A stretch of 64,000 nt of DNA from assembly GCF_029854195.1 (NCBI RefSeq), contig NZ_CP122960.1:1184001-1248000 (forward strand), read 5' to 3'. The translations under genes and the position numbers were made by a program. The stretch comes from Amylibacter sp. IMCC11727. GTDB lineage: Bacteria; Pseudomonadota; Alphaproteobacteria; Rhodobacterales; Rhodobacteraceae. Positions 8,770 to 15,890 of this stretch are shown here, piece by piece (position 1 is the stretch's first letter; the number at the start of each line of letters is the position of its first letter). Under the pieces are notes generated by a model, which had not been told where the DNA came from, did not search any database, and saw nothing but the letters and a program-made list of their open reading frames with translations.

Positions 8770-11426
8770 TCGTCCGCTTTTTTCGCAGTAGCTTTTTTAG
8801 GCGCTGCCTTCTTTTTCGCCGCTGGCTTTTTGGCGGCTGGTTTCTTTGCTGCGGCCTTTTTCTTGGGCGCGGCTTTCTTTTTCGGGGCAGCCTTCTTTTT
8901 CTTGCCTTTGGCGGCGGCTTTTGCGTCCACCAGAGCGACCGCTTCTTCGAGCGTCACTGCTTTTGGGTCAAGTTCCTTTGGCAGAGTCGCGTTGATCTTT
9001 TCCCATTTCACATAGGGACCATAGCGCCCGTCCATAACGTTGATTGCGCCGCCCTCTTGGGGGTGTTCACCGAGTTCTTTAAGCGGTTCTGCCGCCTGAC
9101 CGCGCCCGCCACCTTTGGCGAGTTTTTCGGCGATCAATTCGATGGCACGGTTCATGCCAACTACAAACACCTCTTCTGGGTCTTTCATGTTGGCATAGAT
9201 TTTGCGCGCGGTTTTCTTGCCTTCTTCGAGCGGCATTTGCCACATCACATAAGGGCCAAAACGGCCAATGGCGGCGGTAACTTCGCCCCCGTCTGGGTGA
9301 TCGCCCACCTTGCGTGGCAAAGACAAGAGTTTGAGCGCAAGTTCAAGATCGACGTTTTCCAACTCCGTGCCTTTGGGGATTGAGGCGCGGGGTGGTTTTG
9401 GCTCATCGTCGGTGGTGTTGCGGCGCTGCACGTATGGGCCAAAGCGGCCTGAACGCAGTGTGATCGGATCGCCATTTTCATCTTCGCCAAGGAGTTTGCC
9501 ATCTGGGCCTGCGATATCACCCCCTTCAAACTCGCCTGACAAGGGGCGGGTGTAACGGCATTCTGGATAGTTTGAACAGCCGATGAAGGCGCCGCCAGAG
9601 CGCGCCGTGCGCATGGACAAACGGCCATTGCCACAGTTTTTACAGATGCGCGGGTCAGAGCCGTCTTCGTTGGCAGGGAAGATGTGTGGGGCCAGAACTT
9701 CGTTAATTTTTTCCAACACTTCGGTGATGCGCAGATCGGCGGTTTCGCCAATCGCAGCAGAGAAATCACGCCAGAACCGAGACAAAACGGCCTTATAATC
9801 TTCGCGACCACCTGAAATATCGTCGAGTTCTTCTTCCAGTTTTGCGGTGAAGTTATAGCCGACATATTGGCGGAAATAGTTTTCCAAAAACGCAATCACA
9901 AGGCGGCCTTTGTCCTCGGGGATTAGGCGGTTCTTTTCCTTGCGGACGTATTCGCGGGTTTGGATTGTGGTGACGATGCTGGCATAGGTGGATGGGCGAC
10001 CGATGCCCAACTCTTCCATGCGTTTTACCAGTGTCGCCTCGGTATAACGGGGCGGGGGCTGAGTGTGGTGTTGTTCGGGGCTGACGGATTTTTTATCCAT
10101 CGCTTCCCCTTCGGCCACCTGCGGCAGACGCTTATCGTCGTCATCCACAACCTGATCGTCGCGGCCTTCTTCATAGACACGCAAAAACCCGTCAAACAGG
10201 ACAACCTGACCTGTGGAGCGCATCACAACTTGGCCATCGCTGGACCCGATATCAACTGTTGTGCGTTCCATTTTGGCAGCCGCCATTTGCGAGGCAATCG
10301 TGCGTTTCCAAATCAGATCATAGAGCTTGCGTTGATCCGCTTCTAGCCGTGACAAGCTGTCGGGCGTGACGTCCATGTCAGTGGGACGAATACATTCGTG
10401 GGCTTCTTGGGCGTTCTTGGCCTTGTTTTTGTAAACACGGGGTTTTTCTGGAACGTACTTTGCGCCGTAAAGCGATGTGATCGTGCTGCGTGCGGCGGTC
10501 ACGGCCTCTGGGGCCATGTCGATGCCATCGGTCCGCATATAGGTGATGTAGCCTGCTTCGTAGAGGCGTTGCGCGGTGCTCATGGCTTGGCGTGCGCCCA
10601 TGCCAAATTTGCGGCTGGCTTCTTGTTGCAGGGTTGATGTCATGAACGGTGGCGACGGGTTGCGCGCGGCTGGTTTTGCTTCGACACTGGTGACGGAGAG
10701 GTCGCGCGAATTGATCGCAGCAACGGCCAGTTCAGCCGCTTCGGATGTTTCGATGTCGAATTTATCGAGCTTTTTGCCGCCGAGCACAGTCAGACGGGAT
10801 TCGAATTCTTGGCCACGCGGGGTCGTTAGGATGGTTTTGACGGTCCAGTATTCGCGTGGTTTGAACGCTTCGATTTCCATTTCGCGTTCAACGATGATGC
10901 GCAGGGACACAGATTGCACGCGGCCCGCAGATTTCGCACCGGGCAGTTTGCGCCACAAAACGGGTGAGAGTTTGAACCCAACAAGATAATCAAGAGCGCG
11001 GCGCGCGAGGTATGCTTCGACCAGTTCCATGTCCACGGCACGTGGGTTTTGCATGGCGGTGGTCACCGCGTCTTTGGTGATCGCGTTGAACACGACCCGT
11101 TCGACCTTGGTCGATTTTTTAATGGCTTTGCGTTTTTTAAGGGCTTCTTCCAGATGCCAAGAAATAGCTTCACCTTCGCGATCAGGGTCGGTTGCGAGGA
11201 TCAGTTCATCGTCGCCTTTAAGGGCGTCAACGATGGCACGAATGTGCTTTTGGCTGTCACTTGCGACCTCCCATTTCATTTCGAAATCGTTTTCGGTGTC
11301 CACCGATCCGTCTTTTGGTGGCAGGTCCCGAACGTGTCCGTAAGATGCTAAAACGGTAAAGTCGTCGCCCAAATATTTGTTTATTGTCTTGGCCTTAGCC
11401 GGGGACTCGACGACAACTACTGGCAT
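8766..11426 (-). CDS. topA: DNA topoisomerase I
   Basis: TopA is the type IA enzyme that relaxes negative supercoils. The Toprim domain is at the N-terminus (VVESPAKAKTINKYLG, then ATDPDREGEAISWH). The active-site tyrosine is in YITYMRTDG near residue 300. One four-cysteine zinc motif (CKNC...CSNYPEC) is near 590. Several repeated C-terminal modules (GRFGPYVQ, GRFGPYVMW, GRYGPYVKW) follow. The tail is almost only Lys, Ala and Pro, which is usual in alphaproteobacterial TopA and probably binds DNA. The length of 886 aa is normal. Confidence 0.97.
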   Translation of the reverse strand: MPVVVVESPAKAKTINKYLGDDFTVLASYGHVRDLPPKDGSVDTENDFEMKWEVASDSQKHIRAIVDALKGDDELILATDPDREGEAISWHLEEALKKRKAIKKSTKVERVVFNAITKDAVTTAMQNPRAVDMELVEAYLARRALDYLVGFKLSPVLWRKLPGAKSAGRVQSVSLRIIVEREMEIEAFKPREYWTVKTILTTPRGQEFESRLTVLGGKKLDKFDIETSEAAELAVAAINSRDLSVTSVEAKPAARNPSPPFMTSTLQQEASRKFGMGARQAMSTAQRLYEAGYITYMRTDGIDMAPEAVTAARSTITSLYGAKYVPEKPRVYKNKAKNAQEAHECIRPTDMDVTPDSLSRLEADQRKLYDLIWKRTIASQMAAAKMERTTVDIGSSDGQVVMRSTGQVVLFDGFLRVYEEGRDDQVVDDDDKRLPQVAEGEAMDKKSVSPEQHHTQPPPRYTEATLVKRMEELGIGRPSTYASIVTTIQTREYVRKEKNRLIPEDKGRLVIAFLENYFRQYVGYNFTAKLEEELDDISGGREDYKAVLSRFWRDFSAAIGETADLRITEVLEKINEVLAPHIFPANEDGSDPRICKNCGNGRLSMRTARSGGAFIGCSNYPECRYTRPLSGEFEGGDIAGPDGKLLGEDENGDPITLRSGRFGPYVQRRNTTDDEPKPPRASIPKGTELENVDLELALKLLSLPRKVGDHPDGGEVTAAIGRFGPYVMWQMPLEEGKKTARKIYANMKDPEEVFVVGMNRAIELIAEKLAKGGGRGQAAEPLKELGEHPQEGGAINVMDGRYGPYVKWEKINATLPKELDPKAVTLEEAVALVDAKAAAKGKKKKAAPKKKAAPKKKAAAKKPAAKKPAAKKKAAPKKATAKKADD

Positions 11427-11554
11427 TATATTTCCTGTGAATCACTGCATTACATTGGCCGCAAAGGGCGTGCGGAAAATGTGTTGTTGCGGTAGGCAAT
11501 GTCAATGGGGTGTTCGAAATTGGTTTGCAAACGGGCAATTTAATTTTCTGCAGA

Positions 11555-12667
11555 TCACCCCGCGAGTGCCAGCATTCCGCCTGGATGGCGCTGGATTTTC
11601 CCTTCCAATTCTAACGTGGTGAGGTGGGGTGTGATTTGCGCGGCGGGCAGACCAACATCGCGGATCAAGCTGTCTTCAGCTACGGCCGTGGGGCCAAGCA
11701 GAGAGAGGATTTTTGTGGCCACTTGATCGGGCGGAGTGAGCGGTAAGCGGGGTTGTTTGGGCTGTGCGCGTGGTTGAGGTTCGGGCCGTGCGATGCTGTC
11801 GATCACGTCTTGGGCAGAGCGCACCAGTGTGGCGCCATCGCGGATCAAGGCATTGCACCCTGCCGCCCGTGGGTCCATCGGACTGCCAGGAACAGCCATA
11901 ACATCACGACCCAAATCAGATGCGTCCCGTGCCGTGATCAGCGAGCCAGAGCGAATGGCCCCTTCGACCACCAGCGTGGCCTGCGCGAGCCCTGCAATGA
12001 TGCGGTTGCGTTGAGGGAAATGGCGCGCTTGGGGAATTAGCCCAAGGGGGTTTTCGGACAGGCGTAATCCTTTGGATGCGATATCGTCATGTAGGGCCGC
12101 GTTTTCGCGCGGGTAAACCACATCGACACCGCCTGCTTGTACTGCGATTGTCCCTGTTTTCAACGCCGCTTTATGGGCGGCGGCGTCGATACCACAGGCG
12201 AGACCAGACACGATGGTGAACCCTGCTTGCCCAAGATCGCTGACAATTTTGCGGGTCATCCGTGTACCAAGGCTGGAGGCGTTGCGGGCACCGACCACGG
12301 CAATGGCGGGTCGTTTTACCAGCTCCAAATCTCCCATCACCCAGAGAACGGGCGGGGGATCAGGAATGTGGCGCAGGATTTCAGGGTATGTGGGATCGGC
12401 ATAACAGATCAGTTGCAAACCCATCGCGGTGCCGTTGGTAAATTCGTCGTACGCGGCCTTGTGGGAAAAACTGGCGTAGTCTTTGACCCCAGCATCACGG
12501 GCGATTTGGGGCAAAGCGTCGAGCGATTTTTCCGCTGTTCCATGTTCACTTAGAAGGCGAAAAAAGGTGGCAGGGCCAACGCGGCGGGATCGGATCAGGC
12601 GCAGCCAGTTAAGCCTGTCTGTCTGTGTCAGGGGTTGGTTCTGTGGAATCGTTAACGATGTGTTCAT
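11555..12667 (-). CDS. dprA: DNA-processing protein DprA
   Basis: DprA binds incoming single-stranded DNA and loads RecA during natural transformation. The 370-residue protein has a helical N-terminal part (WLRLIRSRRVGPATF), then the Rossmann-fold core with AVVGARNASSLG, VSGLACGIDAAAHKAAL, GGVDVVYPREN, FPQRNRIIAGLA and EGAIRSGSLITA. A C-terminal winged-helix (DML1-like) segment ends the protein. I chose ATG 12667, which overlaps the upstream gene by 59 bases. A more distant ATG at 12709 adds 14 residues unlike the family. Confidence 0.95.
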   Translation of the reverse strand: MNTSLTIPQNQPLTQTDRLNWLRLIRSRRVGPATFFRLLSEHGTAEKSLDALPQIARDAGVKDYASFSHKAAYDEFTNGTAMGLQLICYADPTYPEILRHIPDPPPVLWVMGDLELVKRPAIAVVGARNASSLGTRMTRKIVSDLGQAGFTIVSGLACGIDAAAHKAALKTGTIAVQAGGVDVVYPRENAALHDDIASKGLRLSENPLGLIPQARHFPQRNRIIAGLAQATLVVEGAIRSGSLITARDASDLGRDVMAVPGSPMDPRAAGCNALIRDGATLVRSAQDVIDSIARPEPQPRAQPKQPRLPLTPPDQVATKILSLLGPTAVAEDSLIRDVGLPAAQITPHLTTLELEGKIQRHPGGMLALAG

Positions 12668-13127
12668 CCTGCGAAGCTGCCACGTCTTGGTTAACGGGTG
12701 GTGAATCATCGGATGGCTCTGCGCGGCGTTCGTCTGTTTTTGTAACTTTGCTTGTATCGAGCTTCGCAGATTTTTTCGAACCAGTTACGGAATTTGCCGC
12801 AGTTTGACCCTGCATGTGGGCCATGCCTGGCTGTGGAAAGGGATTCACCGCGCGGCTGATACCATAGGCATTGGGGGGTGTTACCACATTATTCTTTACC
12901 AGCTCTGAATAGACGCGGGTTGCCACGGATGGGTCCAACTTTAGCAAGCGTTGCAACATGGCGGGTGAGGCATTGTTGTGAACCCGCGTGATAAAGCTGG
13001 CCCAAAGATAAGGTTGATCCATCGAAGCTGCCGCAGCGGTGGGAGCCATGCCGGCCAGTGCTTTTGCCGGAATCATCGGCAAGGCGGCAGTCGCGGCAAG
13101 ATTGGTGAGAAAAGTGCGTCGCTTCAT
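12609..13127 (-). CDS. Tat-signal hypothetical protein
   Basis: I do not recognise a named family. The 172-residue protein starts MKRRTFLTNLAATAALP, a clear twin-arginine (RRTFL) export signal ending near AKALA (about residue 25). Residues 35-100 (PYLWASFITRVHNNASPAMLQRLLK...) match the N-terminal part of the upstream gene 13132-13974, so the two are tandem duplicates. The last 60 residues are low complexity, rich in Ser, Asp, Glu and Lys. AAAGGAG lies upstream of the start. Its end overlaps dprA, suggesting one transcript. Confidence 0.75.
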   Translation of the reverse strand: MKRRTFLTNLAATAALPMIPAKALAGMAPTAAAASMDQPYLWASFITRVHNNASPAMLQRLLKLDPSVATRVYSELVKNNVVTPPNAYGISRAVNPFPQPGMAHMQGQTAANSVTGSKKSAKLDTSKVTKTDERRAEPSDDSPPVNQDVAASQDEHIVNDSTEPTPDTDRQA

Positions 13128-13131
13128 GGGA

Positions 13132-13974
13132 TTAAAGCTCCTTTGTCATGACGATACAGTCCAGCGGGAAAGGGCCATCAAGCGTATCTACGTTGACTGT
13201 TTGCAGGCCTTCGTTCTGCCATCCCATTTTTTCATAAAAGGCCCGAGCGCGCGGGTTTTGCGCAATCACATCTAGGCGGGCTTGGTCGTGACCAGCAGCT
13301 TTGATCGCGTCACACCCCGCAGAGATTAGGGCGGATGCTGTACCCGTGCCTCGGCCATCTGGGGAAACGTACATCTGGTATATCTCGTTGTTTTTTATGG
13401 CACAAAACCCGATTGGAGCACCGATGGGGCCCGACACAAGAGTGGTTTCCAGCATATCCACCAGACGGATATGAAAACTGTCGCGGGTGCGCATTTCGAC
13501 CAGTTCTTTTGGTACGTGCGCTGCATGGGATTCCACCCAGCCATTGAACCAGATTTCGGTCAGGGCATCGTGGTCTTCGGGCTGTGCTGCGCGAATTTCG
13601 GGTGTGTCAGTCATGGTTTTTCTGCCCTTCTTCACCTGCTGTTTGTTCTGTGAGTGTGGGCGGTTAAAATCCCGCTGTCCAAAGGTTTTTGCGGGTTGCT
13701 TTGCCAAAAGATCCGGGTGCGCGTGACCTGTTGAAGTCAGCACATTTTCCGCAACCAGTTGAGAATGAATGGTTTTTGCCAGCGCCTTATCCGCCTTAAA
13801 GAACGGCGCGAGCATGTCGGGCGTGCAACGATTGTGCATGCGGGTCATGTAATCTGCCCAGAAATAGGCAGATGCAGGGGCCGCACCTGTGGGGGTCGTG
13901 GCCAGAGACGCGGCGGGCAATGCAGGTGTTGCAAAGAGGGCCGCGAGGCTTTGTGTAAATTGTCGTCTGTTCAT
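13132..13974 (-). CDS. Tat-signal domain fused in frame to a GNAT N-acetyltransferase
   Basis: The 280-residue frame has two parts. Residues 1-115 start with a twin-arginine-type signal (NRRQFTQSLAALFATPALP) and carry the same domain as the next gene downstream (FWADYMTRMHNRCTPDMLAPFFK). From Met121 a complete GNAT acetyltransferase follows (IRAAQPEDHDALTEIW, then VSPDGRGTGTASALI as the acetyl-CoA loop and NPRARAFYEKMGW). Met121 is at 13614 and has GAAGAAGGG upstream, while ATG 13974 has no clear ribosome-binding site. It is either a true fusion or two proteins from one frame. The substrate is unknown. Confidence 0.7.
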   Translation of the reverse strand: MNRRQFTQSLAALFATPALPAASLATTPTGAAPASAYFWADYMTRMHNRCTPDMLAPFFKADKALAKTIHSQLVAENVLTSTGHAHPDLLAKQPAKTFGQRDFNRPHSQNKQQVKKGRKTMTDTPEIRAAQPEDHDALTEIWFNGWVESHAAHVPKELVEMRTRDSFHIRLVDMLETTLVSGPIGAPIGFCAIKNNEIYQMYVSPDGRGTGTASALISAGCDAIKAAGHDQARLDVIAQNPRARAFYEKMGWQNEGLQTVNVDTLDGPFPLDCIVMTKEL

Positions 13975-14056
13975 GGGGGGTATATGGGGGTTGGATTTCC
14001 AGTTGCGAGTCGTTCGCAGAAAATATCACGGGTTTGTGAGGTGTTAACGAATGCGG

Positions 14057-14085
14057 GTTTGCGGGCGCCGAAGCCGCCCGCAAAC
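14057..14085. terminator. Strong stem-loop in gap between convergent-side genes (possible terminator)
   Basis: GTTTGCGGGCG (14057-14067) and CGCCCGCAAAC (14075-14085) make a perfect 11-bp stem with a 7-base loop. It lies downstream of the minus-strand gene ending at 14133. No T-run follows on either strand, so termination would not be of the classical type. The rest of 13975-14132 shows nothing else. Confidence 0.35.
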
Positions 14086-14132
14086 ATACCAGAAACCCGC
14101 CAGATTTTGCTTACACAGTGAAAAGGTTAATT

Positions 14133-14597
14133 TTAGCGCGCAACGGCGTGGCGGAGGCGCTCGAATGTGTTGATGAGGCTGAGGTAAAGCCAGAACACCA
14201 ACGCGTGGATTGCGCCGAGGCTGCACATTAGGATCAGGTAGTCTGTTTGAAGAAAGCTGCGAAAGTTGAAGCCGCCAAAAAAGGTGAAGGCAAAGATCAT
14301 ATATGCAAATGGGCCGAGCAGGCCGCCTGCCAATGTTGTGGGGATCAGGCCGTTGATCCCTTGTCGGGTCAAATGCACGAATGCCAGCGCGAGGAGGGCA
14401 AAGCCTGCCCAGCTGGCAATAAATGATGCGCCGCCTGTGAACAGAAAGTCAGCGAAATAGCCTGTTTGGTGGTCGGACAGAGCATCGGTGAGGATAAACA
14501 AAAGCGGCGTGCCGATATACGCGGCAAAGCAGGCCAGTGTGATTTGCCCGACGGTTGGCGTGAGCGATGTTCGTAGCCGAAGAAGTGGGGTGAACAT
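14133..14597 (-). CDS. Small four-helix membrane protein, tandem paralog 1
   Basis: No family is recognised. The 154-residue protein has about four hydrophobic segments (near 16-36, 50-72, 83-105 and 118-143) and a short basic tail. The last helix, GAIHALVFWLYLSL, resembles the ends of the next two genes (GAIYGFAYALFLRWL and GAAHAAGFWLILQWL), so the three are tandem paralogs. The ribosome-binding sequence AAAGGA sits inside an inverted repeat just before the start. Direct GTGCA repeats lie farther upstream. Expression may be controlled at translation. Confidence 0.65.
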   Translation of the reverse strand: MFTPLLRLRTSLTPTVGQITLACFAAYIGTPLLFILTDALSDHQTGYFADFLFTGGASFIASWAGFALLALAFVHLTRQGINGLIPTTLAGGLLGPFAYMIFAFTFFGGFNFRSFLQTDYLILMCSLGAIHALVFWLYLSLINTFERLRHAVAR

Positions 14598-14601
14598 GGG
14601 T

Positions 14602-14653
14602 GATCCTTTCGCAAGTTGTGCGTTTGGATAGCGCGTAATTTGCGAAGAGGATC
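14602..14653 (-). promoter_or_regulatory. Inverted repeat covering the ribosome-binding site of paralog 1
   Basis: GATCCTTTCGCAA (14602-14614) pairs with TTGCGAAGAGGATC (14640-14653) with one bulged base. On the minus strand the start-proximal arm contains AAAGGA, four to ten bases before ATG 14597. In mRNA the hairpin would hide the ribosome-binding site. As DNA it could instead be an operator. Confidence 0.5.
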
Positions 14654-14663
14654 GGCAGGAGGT

Positions 14664-14679
14664 GTGCAGGAGTTGTGCA
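14664..14679 (-). promoter_or_regulatory. Two GTGCA direct repeats, 11 bp apart
   Basis: GTGCA occurs at 14664-14668 and 14675-14679, an 11-bp step. The same pair with near-identical flanks occurs at 15874 and 15885. Both are upstream of a member of the membrane-protein trio. Direct repeats with an 11-bp step fit tandem binding of an OmpR-type response regulator, but no regulator is identified. Confidence 0.4.
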
Positions 14680-14684
14680 GTTTG

Positions 14685-15194
14685 TTAGGTCAGGCCGTGG
14701 AGTGTGCCATTGCGTTTGCGCACGCAAAGCCAACGCAGGAAGAGTGCATAGGCAAACCCATAGATTGCGCCACAGATCAGCAGTTGTGTGGTGACTGCTG
14801 CACCGATGCCATCGTCTGAAAAGACATCCACTAGGACAGGCGAAAGAAACAGGCTGAAGGCCCAAGTCATTGCCATGCCGCAAAGCATCATCGGCAAGAG
14901 GCCGTCAAATCGCAGGCGGCGCAGGATAAAATGGCACAGGGCCAAGCCCAGCACCACCAACCATCCAAACAGAAACGATAAAAGGCCGATGGTCGAGAAG
15001 ATGTAAAGCCAGTCCACAAACCCTTGGACGCGTTCCGTGCCCCCCAAAAGGGACGCTGCGCCCAATTCGACGCCCATGACGATGAAAATTAACACGATTG
15101 ACCCGCCCATGATCGCGACAAAGGCCCACAAAGAGGCCAGAAACGTGGATTGTTTTGTTAAGAATGGGCGCAAGTCAGAATGAATTGAGAACAT
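14685..15194 (-). CDS. Small membrane protein, tandem paralog 2
   Basis: This 169-residue protein has about four hydrophobic helices (near 18-44, 60-84, 95-118 and 135-155) and a basic C-terminus (CVRKRNGTLHGLT). It is related to its neighbours on both sides by helix spacing and by the final GAIYGFAYALFLRWL segment. I chose ATG 15194 because upstream frame sequence is Arg/Pro-rich and lacks membrane character. An inverted repeat ends three bases before this start. The function is unknown. Confidence 0.62.
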   Translation of the reverse strand: MFSIHSDLRPFLTKQSTFLASLWAFVAIMGGSIVLIFIVMGVELGAASLLGGTERVQGFVDWLYIFSTIGLLSFLFGWLVVLGLALCHFILRRLRFDGLLPMMLCGMAMTWAFSLFLSPVLVDVFSDDGIGAAVTTQLLICGAIYGFAYALFLRWLCVRKRNGTLHGLT

Positions 15195-15197
15195 GGA

Positions 15198-15230
15198 ACG
15201 GCTTTCTAGAATAAGTTGATCTAGAGCCGT
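15198..15230 (-). promoter_or_regulatory. Inverted repeat just before the start of paralog 2
   Basis: ACGGCTTTCTAGA (15198-15210) pairs with TCTAGAGCCGT (15220-15230), with a two-base bulge in the first arm. It lies three bases from ATG 15194 on the minus strand. The purine stretch AGAAAG, the only ribosome-binding candidate, is in the start-proximal arm. The arrangement matches the repeats before paralogs 1 and 3, but the sequence is different. Confidence 0.5.
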
Positions 15231-15259
15231 TGTGACTAGAGATTGTGGTCTTTTTGCGG

Positions 15260-15805
15260 TCAGGGGGCGATTTTTTGTGTCAGCCACTGAAGGATGAGCC
15301 AAAACCCCGCTGCATGGGCCGCGCCGATAATGGCGAAGTAGATGAAAGGGGCTCCACTGAACAAGACGTAGGCTTCGCGGGTGAGGCCGAAAGGACCAAG
15401 CGCGAGGGGCAAAACGGCCAAACCGCCGAGAGCCGTGCCGATGATGAGGGTCGGGACAAAGCCCGCGCACGCGAAGCGGTGTTGGATGGCATGGATCGGC
15501 AATAGGAGCAGGAAACCTGCCCAATTCAAATTGTAGGACAGGGCAAAGGCAAAGATGAGGGGCGCGATTGCTTCGATCAATGATTGGGGGAGCGAATAGG
15601 ACGGGCTGTTCGCGGCGTAGATGAGCAGATTGCCGTAGAGATCAAAAGCGAGGGGCGGGTCGATGATCAATTCAACAATCAAGGCGCTGCTGAGACATTG
15701 TGCAACGCCCAAGATTGGGAGTGCGATGCCGCAAGCGATGGCCGCGAGGATCATGCGAACGGTAAGCGAGGTGGGTTTGAGTAGTGTTAGGAGGGTGTGT
15801 ATCAT
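15260..15805 (-). CDS. Small membrane protein, tandem paralog 3
   Basis: This 181-residue protein is strongly hydrophobic, with four to five helices (near 18-44, 55-70, 80-105, 118-140 and 150-172). The C-terminal GAAHAAGFWLILQWL resembles the ends of the two genes that follow. It is the first of the trio after tldD. A perfect 11-bp inverted repeat containing AGAGG lies three bases before the start. Three GTGCA repeats are upstream. No known domain is evident. Confidence 0.65.
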   Translation of the reverse strand: MIHTLLTLLKPTSLTVRMILAAIACGIALPILGVAQCLSSALIVELIIDPPLAFDLYGNLLIYAANSPSYSLPQSLIEAIAPLIFAFALSYNLNWAGFLLLLPIHAIQHRFACAGFVPTLIIGTALGGLAVLPLALGPFGLTREAYVLFSGAPFIYFAIIGAAHAAGFWLILQWLTQKIAP

Positions 15806-15808
15806 TGT

Positions 15809-15836
15809 GTGCCTCTGACATTTGGGTCAGAGGCAC
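15809..15836 (-). promoter_or_regulatory. Perfect inverted repeat covering the ribosome-binding site of paralog 3
   Basis: GTGCCTCTGAC (15809-15819) and GTCAGAGGCAC (15826-15836) are perfect 11-bp arms with a 6-base loop. On the minus strand the start-proximal arm carries AGAGG, correctly spaced for ATG 15805. No T-run follows, so it is unlikely to be the tldD terminator. Confidence 0.55.
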
Positions 15837-15851
15837 TGTAGTTGGGGGGAG

Positions 15852-15889
15852 GTGCAGGGTATTAGGGCAATCCGTGCAGGGTTTGTGCA
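15852..15889 (-). promoter_or_regulatory. Three GTGCA repeats on an 11-bp register
   Basis: GTGCA occurs at 15852, 15874 and 15885, that is 22 and 11 bp apart. All three are on the same DNA face, between the tldD stop and paralog 3. The 15874/15885 pair shares its flanks with the pair at 14664/14675. Confidence 0.4.
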
Positions 15890-15890
15890 G

